Made by a program: the position numbers and the translations under genes. A stretch of DNA of 51,641 bases from Rhodocyclaceae bacterium (GTDB lineage: Bacteria > Pseudomonadota > Gammaproteobacteria > Burkholderiales > Rhodocyclaceae). Position 1 is the stretch's first letter, and the number at the start of each line of letters is the position of its first letter. Under the pieces are notes generated by a model. The model saw only the letters and a program-made list of their open reading frames with translations, had not been told where the DNA came from and ran no database searches. Positions 19,256 through 28,245 of the stretch are shown in pieces. The DNA lies in the NCBI GenBank assembly GCA_011391215.1, contig JAABQX010000008.1, positions 1 to 51,641 on the forward strand. Reading direction: 5' to 3'.

Positions 19256-19912
19256 TCAAGAGGGGGAACTGCCTGCGTTGTCAATTACGTCCAGTTCTTC
19301 CCTTTGCTGCAGCCACGCGCGATAAACCCGCAGCGCCACATGCGCGTCATTTGCCGCATACAGCAACTGGCCTTCACTCAAATGGGGGGAGGCCCAGTTG
19401 CTGGTGCCGATACGTTTGGATTTCTGGAGTTTCTGCCCGAAGAAGTGCGCCACGGCGACTTTGGCACCGACGGTGCCCCGATGTCCGGGGCCGCGCAGCA
19501 CCTCACCCATGTCGAGCAGGTTTTGCACATCGATACCCAACCTGGATTTCAATGCACTGCGGTCATTGCCAAGGCCAAATCCAACCTTCAGCAACCGGGA
19601 GGACTCAAGGATTGCTTTCAAGCCGCTGGAGCTTGGCACCCCGGATATTGGAAAGAGATACGTCCGGGTTTCGGTGGCAAGCTGCACCAGATGAGGACCT
19701 GTCGATACCTCCCCCTTAAGGAAGGTCGGCTTCGATTCCGTATCGAAGCCGATCACATCGGCAACCATCAGCGCCGCAAGCGCTTCATCAGCCTGGTCTG
19801 CCGCAGCAACGAGTGTCACATTGGCAAGCGTGACGCCCGGATAGACAGGAAGTTCAGCCTCGCTCAGTGCGGTCCGACTCAGGACAACGTCTTGCAATTC
19901 GGTACTCCACAA
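19256..19912 (-). CDS. RNase D-like 3'-5' exonuclease (DEDDy)
   Basis: 218 aa, a single DnaQ-fold 3'-5' exonuclease domain without the HRDC domains of RNase D. Visible motifs: Exo I FDTES (Asp57, Glu59), Exo II around KVGFGLGNDRSAL, Exo III YAANDAHVALRVY (Y-x3-D). It should remove nucleotides from 3' ends using two metal ions; substrate unknown. It lies upstream of guaB on the same strand with a 103-base gap. The start at 19912 is the first in frame, but a shorter start is possible. Confidence 0.8.
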   Translation of the reverse strand: MWSTELQDVVLSRTALSEAELPVYPGVTLANVTLVAAADQADEALAALMVADVIGFDTESKPTFLKGEVSTGPHLVQLATETRTYLFPISGVPSSSGLKAILESSRLLKVGFGLGNDRSALKSRLGIDVQNLLDMGEVLRGPGHRGTVGAKVAVAHFFGQKLQKSKRIGTSNWASPHLSEGQLLYAANDAHVALRVYRAWLQQREELDVIDNAGSSPS

Positions 19913-20200
19913 TCATGGTCTGTCTATTTGCCGTCAGCATCTTTCAGACGCTGCTCTGCCTAAATGCCAGCAGAAATGTGGAACTTCTACGCATGCCATT
20001 GCTCAGTCTGGATTTCCCGGCCCAAGAGGATTCCCATCAACACAGAGGCTTACTGTCCACCGATGGATCATCATACCCGCGCCCATGGAAAATCGCTCCA
20101 GGATGTGGTCATCGTCGCCATCCTGATCCGTAAAACCGTATCATATTAAGGCTGCAAGACCCGAGGCAAACCCATTCACCTGACCCGTTGAGGAAATGCC
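19913..20200. other. Intergenic region with no recognised feature
   Basis: This is the longest gap in the window (288 bases), between the divergent exonuclease and DUF4124 genes. Small open frames exist on the plus strand but have no start context or recognisable family. I see no tRNA, element copy or strong hairpin; it presumably carries the two promoters. Confidence 0.5.
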
Positions 20201-20677
20201 ATGCACGCGAGACACTACCTCCCCCTGATTTCCGTAATAGCGCTGACCCTACTGCCAAGCTTTGTTTATGGGCAGACCTACTCCTGGAAGGACGCCAGCG
20301 GCAAAATCCATTATGGCGACCGCCCCCCTGCGGAAAAGAAAGCGGAGGTTCGCAAGCTGGCGCCAGCCCCCATGGTGACAGACGATGTGGAGACCGCCCG
20401 CAAGGCTGGTGCTGACCGCAAGATGGATGAGCGGGAAAAACAGGGTAAAGCTCAGGAAGACGCCAAGAAATCCGAAGATCCCGCACAGGCGAAGCAGCGC
20501 GAAGACAATTGCCGCCAAGCCAGAGCCAACCTGACCGCCATCGAATCCGGGGAAGTACGCTTCAGCATCAACGACAAGGGCGAACGGGTGGGGCTTGACG
20601 GTAGCGTGCGCGAGGCCGAACTTGCCAAGGCGCGCAAATCTGTCGACGACTGGTGCAAGGCGCCGGTAGCGAAGTAA
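20201..20677 (+). CDS. DUF4124-domain periplasmic protein
   Basis: 158 aa. Signal peptide MHARHYLPLISVIALTLLPSFVYG, then the DUF4124 signature QTYSWKDASGKIHYGDRPP, then a charged, probably helical region rich in Lys, Glu and Asp, with a Cys near 107 and one near 152. GAGGAAA lies just before the ATG at 20201. Function unknown in the family. It ends one base before the convergent RnfH gene. A second DUF4124-like gene sits at 46358. Confidence 0.85.
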   Translation: MHARHYLPLISVIALTLLPSFVYGQTYSWKDASGKIHYGDRPPAEKKAEVRKLAPAPMVTDDVETARKAGADRKMDEREKQGKAQEDAKKSEDPAQAKQREDNCRQARANLTAIESGEVRFSINDKGERVGLDGSVREAELAKARKSVDDWCKAPVAK

Positions 20678-20678
20678 T

Positions 20679-21014
20679 TTATTCCTCCGTCGCGCCGCCG
20701 CCCTTCTTCATCACCTTGCCTTCGGCGGCGCGCTGCTTGCGCACTTCCTTTGGATCGGCGATCAGCGGACGGTAGATTTCGACACGATCGCGGTCACGCA
20801 ACACCGTGTCCGGTTTGGCCAGTTTGCTGTAGATACCGAACTTGCTCTTGGCGGGATCAATTTCCGGATACTTGGCGGGCAAGCCGGATTTCTCGACTGC
20901 CTGCAGCAAGGTCGCCCCGACGGGGAGATTTACGGGAATGACATCTTGCCGCTCGGGCCGGGCATAGGTCACTTCGACCTGGATCATGTCAGTCGCAGAG
21001 TTAGTCGTAGACAT
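20679..21014 (-). CDS. RnfH family protein (UPF0125)
   Basis: 111 aa from ATG 21014, which lies inside the end of ratA; a start at 20987 (MIQVEVTYA) would also give a full domain. Ubiquitin-like small fold: IQVEVTYARPERQDVIPVNLPVGATLLQAVEKSG, KFGIYSKLAKPDTVLRDRDRVEIYRPL, ending in a Lys-rich tail. The family is named for its neighbourhood with rnf genes, but in many proteobacteria it pairs with ratA, as here. Its role is unknown. It overlaps the ratA stop, so it is co-translated. Confidence 0.85.
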   Translation of the reverse strand: MSTTNSATDMIQVEVTYARPERQDVIPVNLPVGATLLQAVEKSGLPAKYPEIDPAKSKFGIYSKLAKPDTVLRDRDRVEIYRPLIADPKEVRKQRAAEGKVMKKGGGATEE

Positions 21015-21432
21015 GGTGGGCACGCTTGACAAAGGAATCGACGAAAGTGTTCACGATGAAGCCAAACACCGGCCCCAAGGCCTTTTCCAGCAATTTGCTG
21101 GAAAATTCATAGTGCAGCTTAAACTCGACCTTGCAGCCGGCATCGCCTAGTGCAGTGAAACGCCAGCCGCCATCGAGGCGGCGAAACGGTCCTTCGCGCA
21201 GGGTGATGTTCATCCAGTGCGGCGCTTCCTTGGGATTTTCTGTGGCGAAGTGCGCCTTGATGCCATGGTAATTGACATGGATGCGCGCGGCCGTATGTGC
21301 CGTCGTCCGCTCAATCAACTCGGTGCCGCCGCACCAGGGCAGAAACTGCGGATAGTCCTCGACACGATCGACCAGATCGAACATCTGCTCGGGCGTACGC
21401 GGAATCAGAACCGATTTTTCGACAAGGGCCAT
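21001..21432 (-). CDS. ratA: RatA/Coq10-type SRPBCC protein
   Basis: 143 aa from MALVEKSVLIPRTPEQMFDLVDRVEDYPQFLPWC; an ATG five codons earlier (21447) is also possible, and neither has a good ribosome-binding site. The START-like fold binds hydrophobic ligands; the family includes yeast Coq10 (ubiquinone binding) and E. coli RatA, reported as a 50S-binding inhibitor of 70S assembly. Which role holds here is unknown. It is divergent from smpB across about 45-60 bases, the common arrangement, and overlaps the RnfH gene. Confidence 0.88.
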   Translation of the reverse strand: MALVEKSVLIPRTPEQMFDLVDRVEDYPQFLPWCGGTELIERTTAHTAARIHVNYHGIKAHFATENPKEAPHWMNITLREGPFRRLDGGWRFTALGDAGCKVEFKLHYEFSSKLLEKALGPVFGFIVNTFVDSFVKRAHHVYD

Positions 21433-21446
21433 AGCAAGGTGCTGCA

Positions 21447-21466
21447 TTAGAATGCGCAGATTCTAA
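21447..21466. promoter_or_regulatory. Symmetrical pair of TAGAAT boxes between ratA and smpB
   Basis: TTAGAAT-gcgcag-ATTCTAA is a perfect 7-base inverted repeat. Read on either strand it gives a TAGAAT -10-like hexamer, one facing smpB and one facing ratA. It could be overlapping divergent promoters or an operator. If the ratA start at 21447 is used, the first base overlaps it. Confidence 0.4.
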
Positions 21467-21490
21467 CGCGCGCAGAATCACCCCGCCCTC

Positions 21491-21937
21491 ATGTCCATCG
21501 CCGAAAACAAAAAAGCCTTCCACGACTATTTCATCGAGGAACGCTACGAGGCCGGCCTGGTGCTCGAAGGCTGGGAGGTCAAATCGATCCGCGCCGGCCG
21601 CGTGCAGATCAAGGAAGCCTACGTCATCATCAAGAACGCCGAGATGTGGCTGATCGGCTGTCATATCAGTCCGCTGACCACCGCCTCCACCCACATCCAT
21701 CCCGACCCGGTACGCACCCGCAAACTGCTGCTACATACGCGCGAAATCGGCAAGTTGATCGGCAAGGTGGAGCGCGCCGGCTACGCGCTGGTTCCGCTCA
21801 ATCTGCATTTCACCAAGGGGCGCATCAAGCTGGAAATCGGCCTCGCCAAGGGCAAGAAGCAGTTCGACAAGCGTGAAAGCGAGAAAGAGCGCGACTGGGT
21901 TCGCGAGAAAGCCAGGATCATCCGGGATAAGGGATAA
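21491..21937 (+). CDS. smpB: SsrA-binding protein SmpB
   Basis: 148 aa (usual 145-160). SmpB binds tmRNA and brings it to ribosomes stalled on broken messages. Conserved: N-terminal [39 protein letters not shown], central HTRKLLLH-type stretch, [21 protein letters not shown], and the basic tail ([13 protein letters not shown]) that enters the decoding site. The short gap to the exporter gene (12 bases) suggests shared transcription. No ssrA gene was seen in the window. Confidence 0.96.
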   Translation: MSIAENKKAFHDYFIEERYEAGLVLEGWEVKSIRAGRVQIKEAYVIIKNAEMWLIGCHISPLTTASTHIHPDPVRTRKLLLHTREIGKLIGKVERAGYALVPLNLHFTKGRIKLEIGLAKGKKQFDKRESEKERDWVREKARIIRDKG

Positions 21938-21949
21938 GGTGATGCGGGA

Positions 21950-23134
21950 ATGAGTCCCACCACCCTGCTCTGGCTGATCGCCGGCTGCCTGATGCTGCAG
22001 CCGCTATCGACCGATCTCTACCTCGCCTCCCTGCCCCATCTCGCCAGTGATTTCGGCGTGACGCCGGCGGCAGTGCAGCAAACGCTCTCGCTGTTCGTCA
22101 TCGGTTTCGGTGTCGCCCAACTCATCAGCGGCCCGCTTTCCGATCGCTTCGGCCGTCGGCCCGTGCTATTGGCCGGTCTGGGCGTCTATATCGCCTCCAG
22201 CCTGGCCTGTGCGCTAGCACCGAGCCTTGATCTGCTGATCTCTGCCCGCTTCGTGCAGGCCATCGGCTGCTGCACTGCGGCCGTCGTCGCCCGCGCGCTG
22301 ATCCGCGACGCCTTCACGCCAACCGAGGGGGCAAAGGTGATGGCGAAAGCCAGCTCACTCCTGTCGCTGGCGCCCATCTTCGGCCCGATCCTCGGCGGCT
22401 ACCTGCAAGTGGGGTTCGGCTGGCGTGCCGCCTTTTTCTTTCACACTTTCTTCTGCATCGCACTGGCCGGCGCGGCCTGGCGTCTGCTCAAGGAAACCAA
22501 CCAACACCTCAATCCAAATGCCATCCGGTTGGGCAATTTGATCACCGTCTATCGCCGTATCGCCAGCGCCGACTTTTTCTGGGCCTTTACCTTGCCCGGG
22601 GCACTCTCTTATGCGGCGATCTTCACCTTCATTTCCGGTTCCTCATTCGTGCTGATCAATGTTCTCGGCGTGCCGACGGAGTATTACGGCTACTGCTTCG
22701 CCTTTGGGGTTTCCGGCTACCTGATCGGCACCCTCGTCTGTCGCCGCCTGCTAACGCGCATCGGCCTGGCCCGCACGCTCACTGCCGGCACAACGCTTTC
22801 GCTGTTCTCCGGCCTGCTATTCGCGGCGCTGGTACTGGCCGGCATCGAGCACTGGTCAGTGGTCGTCGGCTGCCTATTCCTGACGATGGGCGCACACGGC
22901 ATCAATTTTCCCTGCGCGCAAACCGGGGCCGTGGCGCCTTTCCCCCGCGAAGCCGGCGCGGCGGCCGGCCTGCTCGGTTTCAGCACCATGTGTGCCGCCC
23001 TGGTGACCGGCACCTGGGTCGGCGTGAGCCACGACGGCACGCTCCAGCCACTGGCGCTGACCTCGGCGAGTATCGGCGTACTGCTCTTCGGCAGCGCCTG
23101 GGCCTTGCGGCACCGGCGCAGCGTACCCGCCTAG
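21950..23134 (+). CDS. Bcr/CflA-family drug efflux transporter (MFS)
   Basis: 394 aa with about 12 hydrophobic segments. MFS signature DRFGRRPVLLAGL follows helix 2, and the antiporter motif C-like stretch LAPIFGPILGGYLQ is in helix 5. Family type is Bcr/CflA, proton-driven exporters at the inner membrane; substrate unknown. It begins 12 bases after smpB. Its TAG and the TAG of the convergent band-7 gene share the same four bases CTAG. A copy of the interspersed element (22553-22577) encodes YRRIASADFF between the two halves, in a place where the family has a variable loop. Confidence 0.88.
   Translation: MSPTTLLWLIAGCLMLQPLSTDLYLASLPHLASDFGVTPAAVQQTLSLFVIGFGVAQLISGPLSDRFGRRPVLLAGLGVYIASSLACALAPSLDLLISARFVQAIGCCTAAVVARALIRDAFTPTEGAKVMAKASSLLSLAPIFGPILGGYLQVGFGWRAAFFFHTFFCIALAGAAWRLLKETNQHLNPNAIRLGNLITVYRRIASADFFWAFTLPGALSYAAIFTFISGSSFVLINVLGVPTEYYGYCFAFGVSGYLIGTLVCRRLLTRIGLARTLTAGTTLSLFSGLLFAALVLAGIEHWSVVVGCLFLTMGAHGINFPCAQTGAVAPFPREAGAAAGLLGFSTMCAALVTGTWVGVSHDGTLQPLALTSASIGVLLFGSAWALRHRRSVPA
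22553..22577 (-). repeat. Interspersed element, copy 6, inside the Bcr/CflA gene
   Basis: Two mismatches to the core, preceded by five A on the minus strand, antisense to the gene. The sense strand reads R-R-I-A-S-A-D-F-F in frame. No hairpin tail is clear. Confidence 0.65.
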
Positions 23135-23988
23135 ACCTTCACACGCCCCAGCACGGAACGCAGCGTTTCCTGCAAATCGCCTGGAATCAATATCGTCTTG
23201 GCGTTGTTCGACTCCGCCAGCTTCGTCATCGCCATGATGTATTTTTCGCCCAGCAGATAGCGCATCGGCCCGTCCTGATCGCCGATCGCCGTAGTGACGC
23301 GGCGGATCGCCTCGGCGCTGGCTTCGGCCAGCGTCACCTGCGCCTTGGCGTCGCGCTGTGCCGATTCGAGACGCGCTTCGGCCTGCAGGATCATCGACTG
23401 CTTTTCGCCTTCGGAGCGGGTGATCATCGCCTTGCGCTCACGCTCGGCAGAGGCCTGCATCTCCATCGCCTTCTGCATCGACAGCGAAGGTTTGATGTCC
23501 TGGATTTCGACCGACTTGACGGTCAAACCCCAGTCGATGGCCTCGTCGGCGATCGACTCGCGCAGCCGCGCCTTGATCATGTCGCGGTTGGACAGCGCCT
23601 CGTCGAGCTGCATCTCACCGATGATGGAACGTAGCGTCGTCATGATCATGTTGCGGATCGCCTCGGAGAAATCCGTCACGCCATATACCGCCTTGATCGG
23701 ATCGGTAATTTTGATAAAGGCGATGGCGTTGGTGACGATCACCGCATTGTCGCGCGTGATGACCTCCTGCTCCTGCACGTCAAGGATGATGTCCTTGGTG
23801 ACGAGCTTGTAGGCGACCCGGTCGAGATAGGGAATGATGATGTTGAGGCCGGGATGCAGGGTGCCGTGATACTTGCCCAGCCGCTCGACGATCCACTCCT
23901 CACCCTGCGGCACAATGCGCACGCCCTTGGCCAGGGTGATGCCAGCAAATGCCAGCAGTGCAATAACGAAAAACATCATGTCAGTCAT
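23131..23988 (-). CDS. SPFH/band 7 membrane protein (paraslipin/QmcA type)
   Basis: 285 aa from MTDMMFFVI at 23988, with GGGAGG ahead; the TTG two codons earlier is less likely. One N-terminal membrane anchor, then the SPFH/band 7 domain (VRIVPQGEEWIVERLGKYHGTLHPGLNIIIPYLDRV) and a coiled-coil region (SMQKAMEMQASAERERKAMITRSEGEKQS). Such proteins form large rings at the inner membrane and often work with an NfeD partner, which is the gene immediately upstream here (stop and start within 6 bases). Confidence 0.92.
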   Translation of the reverse strand: MTDMMFFVIALLAFAGITLAKGVRIVPQGEEWIVERLGKYHGTLHPGLNIIIPYLDRVAYKLVTKDIILDVQEQEVITRDNAVIVTNAIAFIKITDPIKAVYGVTDFSEAIRNMIMTTLRSIIGEMQLDEALSNRDMIKARLRESIADEAIDWGLTVKSVEIQDIKPSLSMQKAMEMQASAERERKAMITRSEGEKQSMILQAEARLESAQRDAKAQVTLAEASAEAIRRVTTAIGDQDGPMRYLLGEKYIMAMTKLAESNNAKTILIPGDLQETLRSVLGRVKV

Positions 23989-23990
23989 GT

Positions 23991-24431
23991 TCAAGCCCTC
24001 CCGACTTTAAGAAAACTGCCTTCCACATCCAGCACCTTGACGCGCTCGCCGCTCTTGATCGCCTCGTCGGCAATGCACTCCCAGACATCCGAACCGAGGA
24101 TCGGCTTCTGGAAACGGACTTCGCCCTTCTCGAACGGTGCGACCGCGCGCACCAGCATGCCGACTTCGCCGACCACATTGGCATCGGCCATACCGACGCG
24201 CGTCTTGTGCATGCCCGGTTTGAAAATCTTGAACCAACCCGCCACCATCGCCAGTGAAACGACCAGCCAGAGGGTCAGTTGCGCCGTCACGCCGAGGTTC
24301 AACAAGGCCATGGCCAGCGCAACCACCAGTGCGCCCAGACCGAACCAGATCAGGACAAAAGCCGGCACGGCCAGTTCCGCCACGATCAGGGCGATGCCAC
24401 CCACTGCCCAGTGCCACCATGCAAGATCCAT
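23991..24431 (-). CDS. NfeD family membrane protein
   Basis: 146 aa from MDLAWWHWAV at 24431, preceded by AAGGAGG. Three to four hydrophobic segments (about 5-75), then a C-terminal OB-fold NfeD domain (VGEVGMLVRAVAPFEKGEVRFQKPILGSDVWECIADEAIKSGERVKVLDVEGSFLKV). It lacks the ClpP-class protease part of long NfeD proteins, so it is the short form that pairs with band-7 proteins. Its stop sits next to the band-7 start, and the two are one operon. An element copy lies just upstream, after the RNA methyltransferase stop. Confidence 0.9.
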   Translation of the reverse strand: MDLAWWHWAVGGIALIVAELAVPAFVLIWFGLGALVVALAMALLNLGVTAQLTLWLVVSLAMVAGWFKIFKPGMHKTRVGMADANVVGEVGMLVRAVAPFEKGEVRFQKPILGSDVWECIADEAIKSGERVKVLDVEGSFLKVGRA

Positions 24432-24478
24432 TGCAAACCTCCTTAAAGTGCCGTCCATTGCTGGCGGCGGGCCGGTTT

Positions 24479-24504
24479 CGCCGTCCCGCCAGCACCGACT
24501 TTTT
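24479..24504 (-). repeat. Interspersed element, copy 7, at the stop of the RNA methyltransferase gene
   Basis: One mismatch to the core. Its A run begins within the TAA stop (24503-24505) of the methyltransferase, same orientation. The tail to about 24462 (CCCGCCGCCAGC) pairs with GCTGGCGG to form an imperfect hairpin. Confidence 0.88.
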
Positions 24505-25288
24505 ACATTGTACGGCCGGCACGTTGCCGGCGCATTTCGAACAAGCAGATCGCCGCAGCCGCAGCGACGTTGAGCGATTCACTGCCTGCGGCGAGCGGGA
24601 TGGTTGTCCGTTGGGTCGCCACGGTAATAAGCTCCGACGCAAGGCCAACCCCCTCATTGCCAAACAGCCAGGCGGTCGGCGTTGCCAGATCGAGCGTATA
24701 CAGCGCAGCACCTTCACGCGCCACCGTCGCCACCGAAACGCCAGGATAGGTTGCCAGGAAGCCCGCCAGATCGACCTGCTCGCGGATGCGCAGCCCGAAA
24801 TGGGCGCCCTGCGCGGCGCGCAGCACGCGCGGCGTCCATGCGCCGGCACAACCACTGCCGAGCAACACGTCATGGACGCCGGCAGCAGCTGCCGTGCGCA
24901 GCAACGTACCCACGTTCCCGGCATCCTGCACGGCATCGAGCAGCAGGCAATCGCCGGCGGGCAATCCGGCGGGCACTGCGGGAATGGCGATACGGCCAAG
25001 GATGCCAACGGGAGTGGCAAGTTCGCTGATCTCTCGGAACAACGCGTCGCGCAGGCAGAGCGTTTGCACTGCGGGCATGCGATTCAGCAATGCGGCGATC
25101 TCCGGCAAGGCGGCAGCGCTTTCGCTGACGACCAGCAGCTCGGGGATCAACCCATGATCGAGACTGGCCGAGACGAGATGCGGCCCTTCGATCAGCGTGC
25201 AGCCTTCATCGCGTTGGCGGCGGGCATCGCGCGCCAGATCGCGCAGGTCCTTGAAGGTCGGATTATCGCGGGAGGCGATGGCTTTCAC
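24503..25288 (-). CDS. TrmH/SpoU-family RNA 2'-O-methyltransferase
   Basis: 261 aa from GTG 25288 ([29 protein letters not shown]), whose GTGA overlaps the stop of rnhB; longer in-frame translations run through rnhB in another frame. N-terminal SpoU substrate-binding domain ([15 protein letters not shown]), then the knotted SPOUT domain with motif 1 [20 protein letters not shown], motif 2 [14 protein letters not shown] and motif 3 [22 protein letters not shown]. It uses S-adenosylmethionine to methylate ribose in rRNA or tRNA. The target is not assigned (RlmB-like or otherwise). It is the last gene of the long minus-strand cluster. Confidence 0.92.
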   Translation of the reverse strand: MKAIASRDNPTFKDLRDLARDARRQRDEGCTLIEGPHLVSASLDHGLIPELLVVSESAAALPEIAALLNRMPAVQTLCLRDALFREISELATPVGILGRIAIPAVPAGLPAGDCLLLDAVQDAGNVGTLLRTAAAAGVHDVLLGSGCAGAWTPRVLRAAQGAHFGLRIREQVDLAGFLATYPGVSVATVAREGAALYTLDLATPTAWLFGNEGVGLASELITVATQRTTIPLAAGSESLNVAAAAAICLFEMRRQRAGRTM

Positions 25289-25851
25289 GAAAACAACGCC
25301 AACTGTTCCCTGACCGGCGCAAAGCTCTTGCGGTGCAACGGAGTCGGGCCATGTCGCCGCAATGCCGCGAGATGTGCCGCCGTGCCGTAACCTTTGTGGC
25401 GGTCGAAACCGTATTGCGGATACAGCGCGTGCAAGTCCAGCATGCCGGCATCGCGAGATGTCTTGGCGAGAATCGAGGCCGCCGAAATCGCCGCTTCCGT
25501 AGCGTCGCCGCCGATGATCGCCCGTGCCGGGACGGCAAGCGCGGGGCAACGATTGCCATCAATCAGCACTTCACTGGGGATCATCCACAAGCCGGCCACG
25601 GCACGCTGCATCGCCAGGAGCGTCGCCTGCAGGATGTTGATAGCGTCGATTTCATCGACCGTCGCTTCGGCAATCGACCAGGCCAAGGCTTTTTCGCGAA
25701 TCTCGATGGCCAGTCGTTCGCGCCGTGCGGCGGAAAGTTTTTTTGAATCGGCAAGGCCGACGACAGGTCGGGCCGGATCGAGAATTACTGCCGCCGCGAC
25801 CACCGGACCGGCCAGCGGACCGCGTCCTGCTTCATCGACGCCACAGATCAT
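25285..25851 (-). CDS. rnhB: Ribonuclease HII
   Basis: 188 aa, compact type. RNase HII cuts RNA in RNA-DNA hybrids and at single ribonucleotides in DNA. Catalytic motif DEAGRG (Asp6, Glu7) at the very N-terminus, then the third and fourth acidic residues in LIDGN and near RDAGMLDL. Its start overlaps the lpxB stop (ATGA) and its stop overlaps the next start (GTGA), so it is coupled on both sides. The lpxB-rnhB order is usual in proteobacteria. Confidence 0.96.
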   Translation of the reverse strand: MICGVDEAGRGPLAGPVVAAAVILDPARPVVGLADSKKLSAARRERLAIEIREKALAWSIAEATVDEIDAINILQATLLAMQRAVAGLWMIPSEVLIDGNRCPALAVPARAIIGGDATEAAISAASILAKTSRDAGMLDLHALYPQYGFDRHKGYGTAAHLAALRRHGPTPLHRKSFAPVREQLALFS

Positions 25852-27005
25852 GCCGGAACCGAGGACAAAAGCGGTAATACAGCGGCGGCAGCTTTCTCGG
25901 CGGTGTTCTGGCGCAATTGCCGATGCATGTCGGTAAATAAATTGTCCAGACGCATCCTGACTTCGACATCCACCACCAGATTGCCCAGCGCCTGGGCAAG
26001 GTTCTCAGGCGTCGCATCGTCTTGCAGGAACTCGGGCACGACAAAACGGCCAGCGAGGACATTCGGCAGGCCGACCCAGGGCTGATAACGCATACGCTTC
26101 ATCAGCTGCCAAGACCACGGCGACATGCGATAGGCAATCACCATCGGCGTCTTCAGCAACGCAGCCTCGAGCGTCGCTGTGCCGCTGGCCACCAAAGCTC
26201 CATCGCAGGCTGCCAGCGCTTCCTGCGCATGACCGAACAGCAATTTGATTGGCCAATTCTGCGCATCAAGTTTCCACAAGGTCGTCTCGAACAGGTCGCG
26301 CGTCTCGCGCGACACCAGCGGCACGAGGAACAGTGCATTGGGGAAACGCTCACGCAGGCGTCCGGCAGTCTGGATGAACAATTCCGCCATGAAACTCACT
26401 TCGGACTGACGGCTACCGGGCAGCAGGGCAAAGATCGGATCGCTGGTTCCCGGTAGTTCCAGCAGTTCGCGCGCCGCCTTGCGACTCACCTCGAGTGGCA
26501 ACACATCAGCCAGAGGATGCCCGACATAGCTGACTGGCAGACCGACCTTCTCATACAGCGGTGGCTCGAAGGGAAACAGCGCCAGCAGTTGATCGACCGA
26601 CTTAGCAATGCGTCGCACCCGCCCGCCCCGCCAAGCCCAGACCGAGGGGCTGACGTAATGCACGGTGGGAATGCCGGCGCGCTTCAGTTTGCGCTCCAGC
26701 CACAGATTGAAATCCGGCGCATCGACGCCGATGAAAACATCCGGCCTTTCCTTCAACAAGCGTTTGAGCAGGGCGCGGCGCACACCGGCGATCTCGCGGT
26801 AATGGCTCAGCACTTCGGCGTAGCCGCGCACGGCGAGGGTTTCTGCCGGCCACCAGGCGTCGAAACCGGCGTGCTGCATCTTCGGCCCTCCGATGCCGCA
26901 AAAGTCGGCGTCAGGGAGACGGCGCCGCAAGGCTTCAATGAGGTGCGCAGCCAGCAGATCGCCCGAGGCTTCGCCGGCCACCAGCGCAATATGGGATCGG
27001 GCCAT
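25848..27005 (-). CDS. lpxB: Lipid-A-disaccharide synthase
   Basis: 385 aa (E. coli 382). GT19 glycosyltransferase joining UDP-diacylglucosamine and lipid X at the inner face of the inner membrane. Signatures: [93 protein letters not shown]. The ATG begins immediately after the lpxA stop. A loose match to the interspersed element (26899-26923) covers the LPDADF codons but is too degenerate to call. Confidence 0.97.
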   Translation of the reverse strand: MARSHIALVAGEASGDLLAAHLIEALRRRLPDADFCGIGGPKMQHAGFDAWWPAETLAVRGYAEVLSHYREIAGVRRALLKRLLKERPDVFIGVDAPDFNLWLERKLKRAGIPTVHYVSPSVWAWRGGRVRRIAKSVDQLLALFPFEPPLYEKVGLPVSYVGHPLADVLPLEVSRKAARELLELPGTSDPIFALLPGSRQSEVSFMAELFIQTAGRLRERFPNALFLVPLVSRETRDLFETTLWKLDAQNWPIKLLFGHAQEALAACDGALVASGTATLEAALLKTPMVIAYRMSPWSWQLMKRMRYQPWVGLPNVLAGRFVVPEFLQDDATPENLAQALGNLVVDVEVRMRLDNLFTDMHRQLRQNTAEKAAAAVLPLLSSVPA

Positions 27006-27794
27006 TTAACGGATGATGCCGCGACCCGGCGCCGTGAAAAATTCAGCCAATGCGACCATGGGCGCCAGTTCGCCCAGCTGTCGGGCTTCGGCGGCAATAC
27101 TCGCGACCGCCTCTTCCAGCTTGAGCCCGCTGCGATATAGCGTTTTGTAGGCGCGGCGCAATCCGGCGATGGTTTCGGGCGAGTAACCGCGCCGCTTCAA
27201 ACCCTCGCTATTGATGCCATGCGGTGCGGACGGATTGCCGGCTGCAGTGACGAAGGGCGGTACATCCTGCAACAGGATGGTGCCCATCCCCGTGATGCAG
27301 TGGGTACCAATGCGCACGAACTGATGCACGACAGTAAAACCACCGAGGATTGCCCAGTCGCCGACATGCACGTGACCGGCAAGCTGAGCGTTATTGGCGA
27401 AAATGGTGTGGTCACCAATCTGACAATCATGCGCCAGATGAACGTAGGCCATGATCCAGTTGTCGTTGCCGACACGTGTCACGCCGGCATCCTGCGCGGT
27501 GCCGCGATTGAAGGTGCAGAATTCGCGAATGGTGTTGCGGTCGCCGATTTCGAGACGGGTCGGCTCACCGGCATATTTCTTGTCCTGCGGTTCCGCGCCG
27601 AGCGAGGCGAACTGGAAGATACGGTTATCGCGGCCAATGCGCGTCGGGCCTTCGATGACCACATGGGGTCCTACCGTGGTGCCGTCGCCAATCTTGACGT
27701 CAGCGCCGATCAGCGTATAGGCGCCGATACTGACGTTTTCACCCAGTTCCGCACCTGGATCGATCAGCGCAGTGGGGTGAATGCTGCAAGACAT
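27006..27794 (-). CDS. lpxA: UDP-N-acetylglucosamine acyltransferase
   Basis: 262 aa (E. coli 262). It transfers a 3-hydroxyacyl chain from ACP to UDP-GlcNAc, the first step of lipid A synthesis. Left-handed beta-helix of hexapeptide repeats ([41 protein letters not shown]...), the catalytic-site stretch [12 protein letters not shown], and the C-terminal helical part. No gap to lpxB and one base to fabZ. Confidence 0.97.
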   Translation of the reverse strand: MSCSIHPTALIDPGAELGENVSIGAYTLIGADVKIGDGTTVGPHVVIEGPTRIGRDNRIFQFASLGAEPQDKKYAGEPTRLEIGDRNTIREFCTFNRGTAQDAGVTRVGNDNWIMAYVHLAHDCQIGDHTIFANNAQLAGHVHVGDWAILGGFTVVHQFVRIGTHCITGMGTILLQDVPPFVTAAGNPSAPHGINSEGLKRRGYSPETIAGLRRAYKTLYRSGLKLEEAVASIAAEARQLGELAPMVALAEFFTAPGRGIIR

Positions 27795-27795
27795 T

Positions 27796-28245
27796 TCAGC
27801 CTTCCAGCTTGCGCACGGTGCACATCAATTCAGCCTCGGCGGCCACCTGGCCGTCCACTTTGGCTTGCGCAGAAAACTTCCAGATGCCACGCTTGTTGGC
27901 AATAATGGAAACCTCGAATATCAGTTGATCGCCAGGACTGACCGGCCGCTTGAAACGCGCGCCATCGATGCCGACGAAGTAGTACACCGACTTGTCATCC
28001 GGCTTGCCGCCCAAGGTCTTAAATGAGAGGATCGCGGCCGTCTGCGCCAGCGCTTCAATGACCAGCACGCCCGGCATAACCGGGTGGTGGGGATAGTGGC
28101 CAGGGAAGAACGGCTCGTTCATGCTGACGTTTTTCAGCGCGGTGATGCGCTCGCCCGGTACGACATCAAGCACGCGATCGACCAGCAGGAAGGGATAGCG
28201 ATGCGGCAGGTACTCCAGAATTTCATGGATGTCCATCGGTGTCAT
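27796..28245 (-). CDS. fabZ: 3-hydroxyacyl-ACP dehydratase FabZ
   Basis: 149 aa. Hot-dog fold enzyme dehydrating 3-hydroxyacyl-ACP in fatty-acid elongation, competing with LpxA and LpxD for the same pool. Signature [23 protein letters not shown] with catalytic His50 and Glu64. The ATG at 28245 overlaps the lpxD stop (ATGA); a second ATG at 28236 is also possible. Confidence 0.97.
   Translation of the reverse strand: MTPMDIHEILEYLPHRYPFLLVDRVLDVVPGERITALKNVSMNEPFFPGHYPHHPVMPGVLVIEALAQTAAILSFKTLGGKPDDKSVYYFVGIDGARFKRPVSPGDQLIFEVSIIANKRGIWKFSAQAKVDGQVAAEAELMCTVRKLEG

Noticed and set aside
19231-19259. TTGACA (minus strand, 19259-19254) as guaB promoter
   Set aside because: No acceptable -10 at 16-18 bases (GAATGA); a TAAAAT closer to guaB lacks a -35. 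Left uncalled.
19867-20133. 88-codon frame in the exonuclease/DUF4124 gap
   Set aside because: No ribosome-binding site, overlaps the exonuclease start, composition unlike neighbouring genes.
26899-26923. Element-like sequence in lpxB (antisense)
   Set aside because: Five mismatches in the 20-base core, and the codons match the normal LpxB motif LPDA-F-GIGGP.
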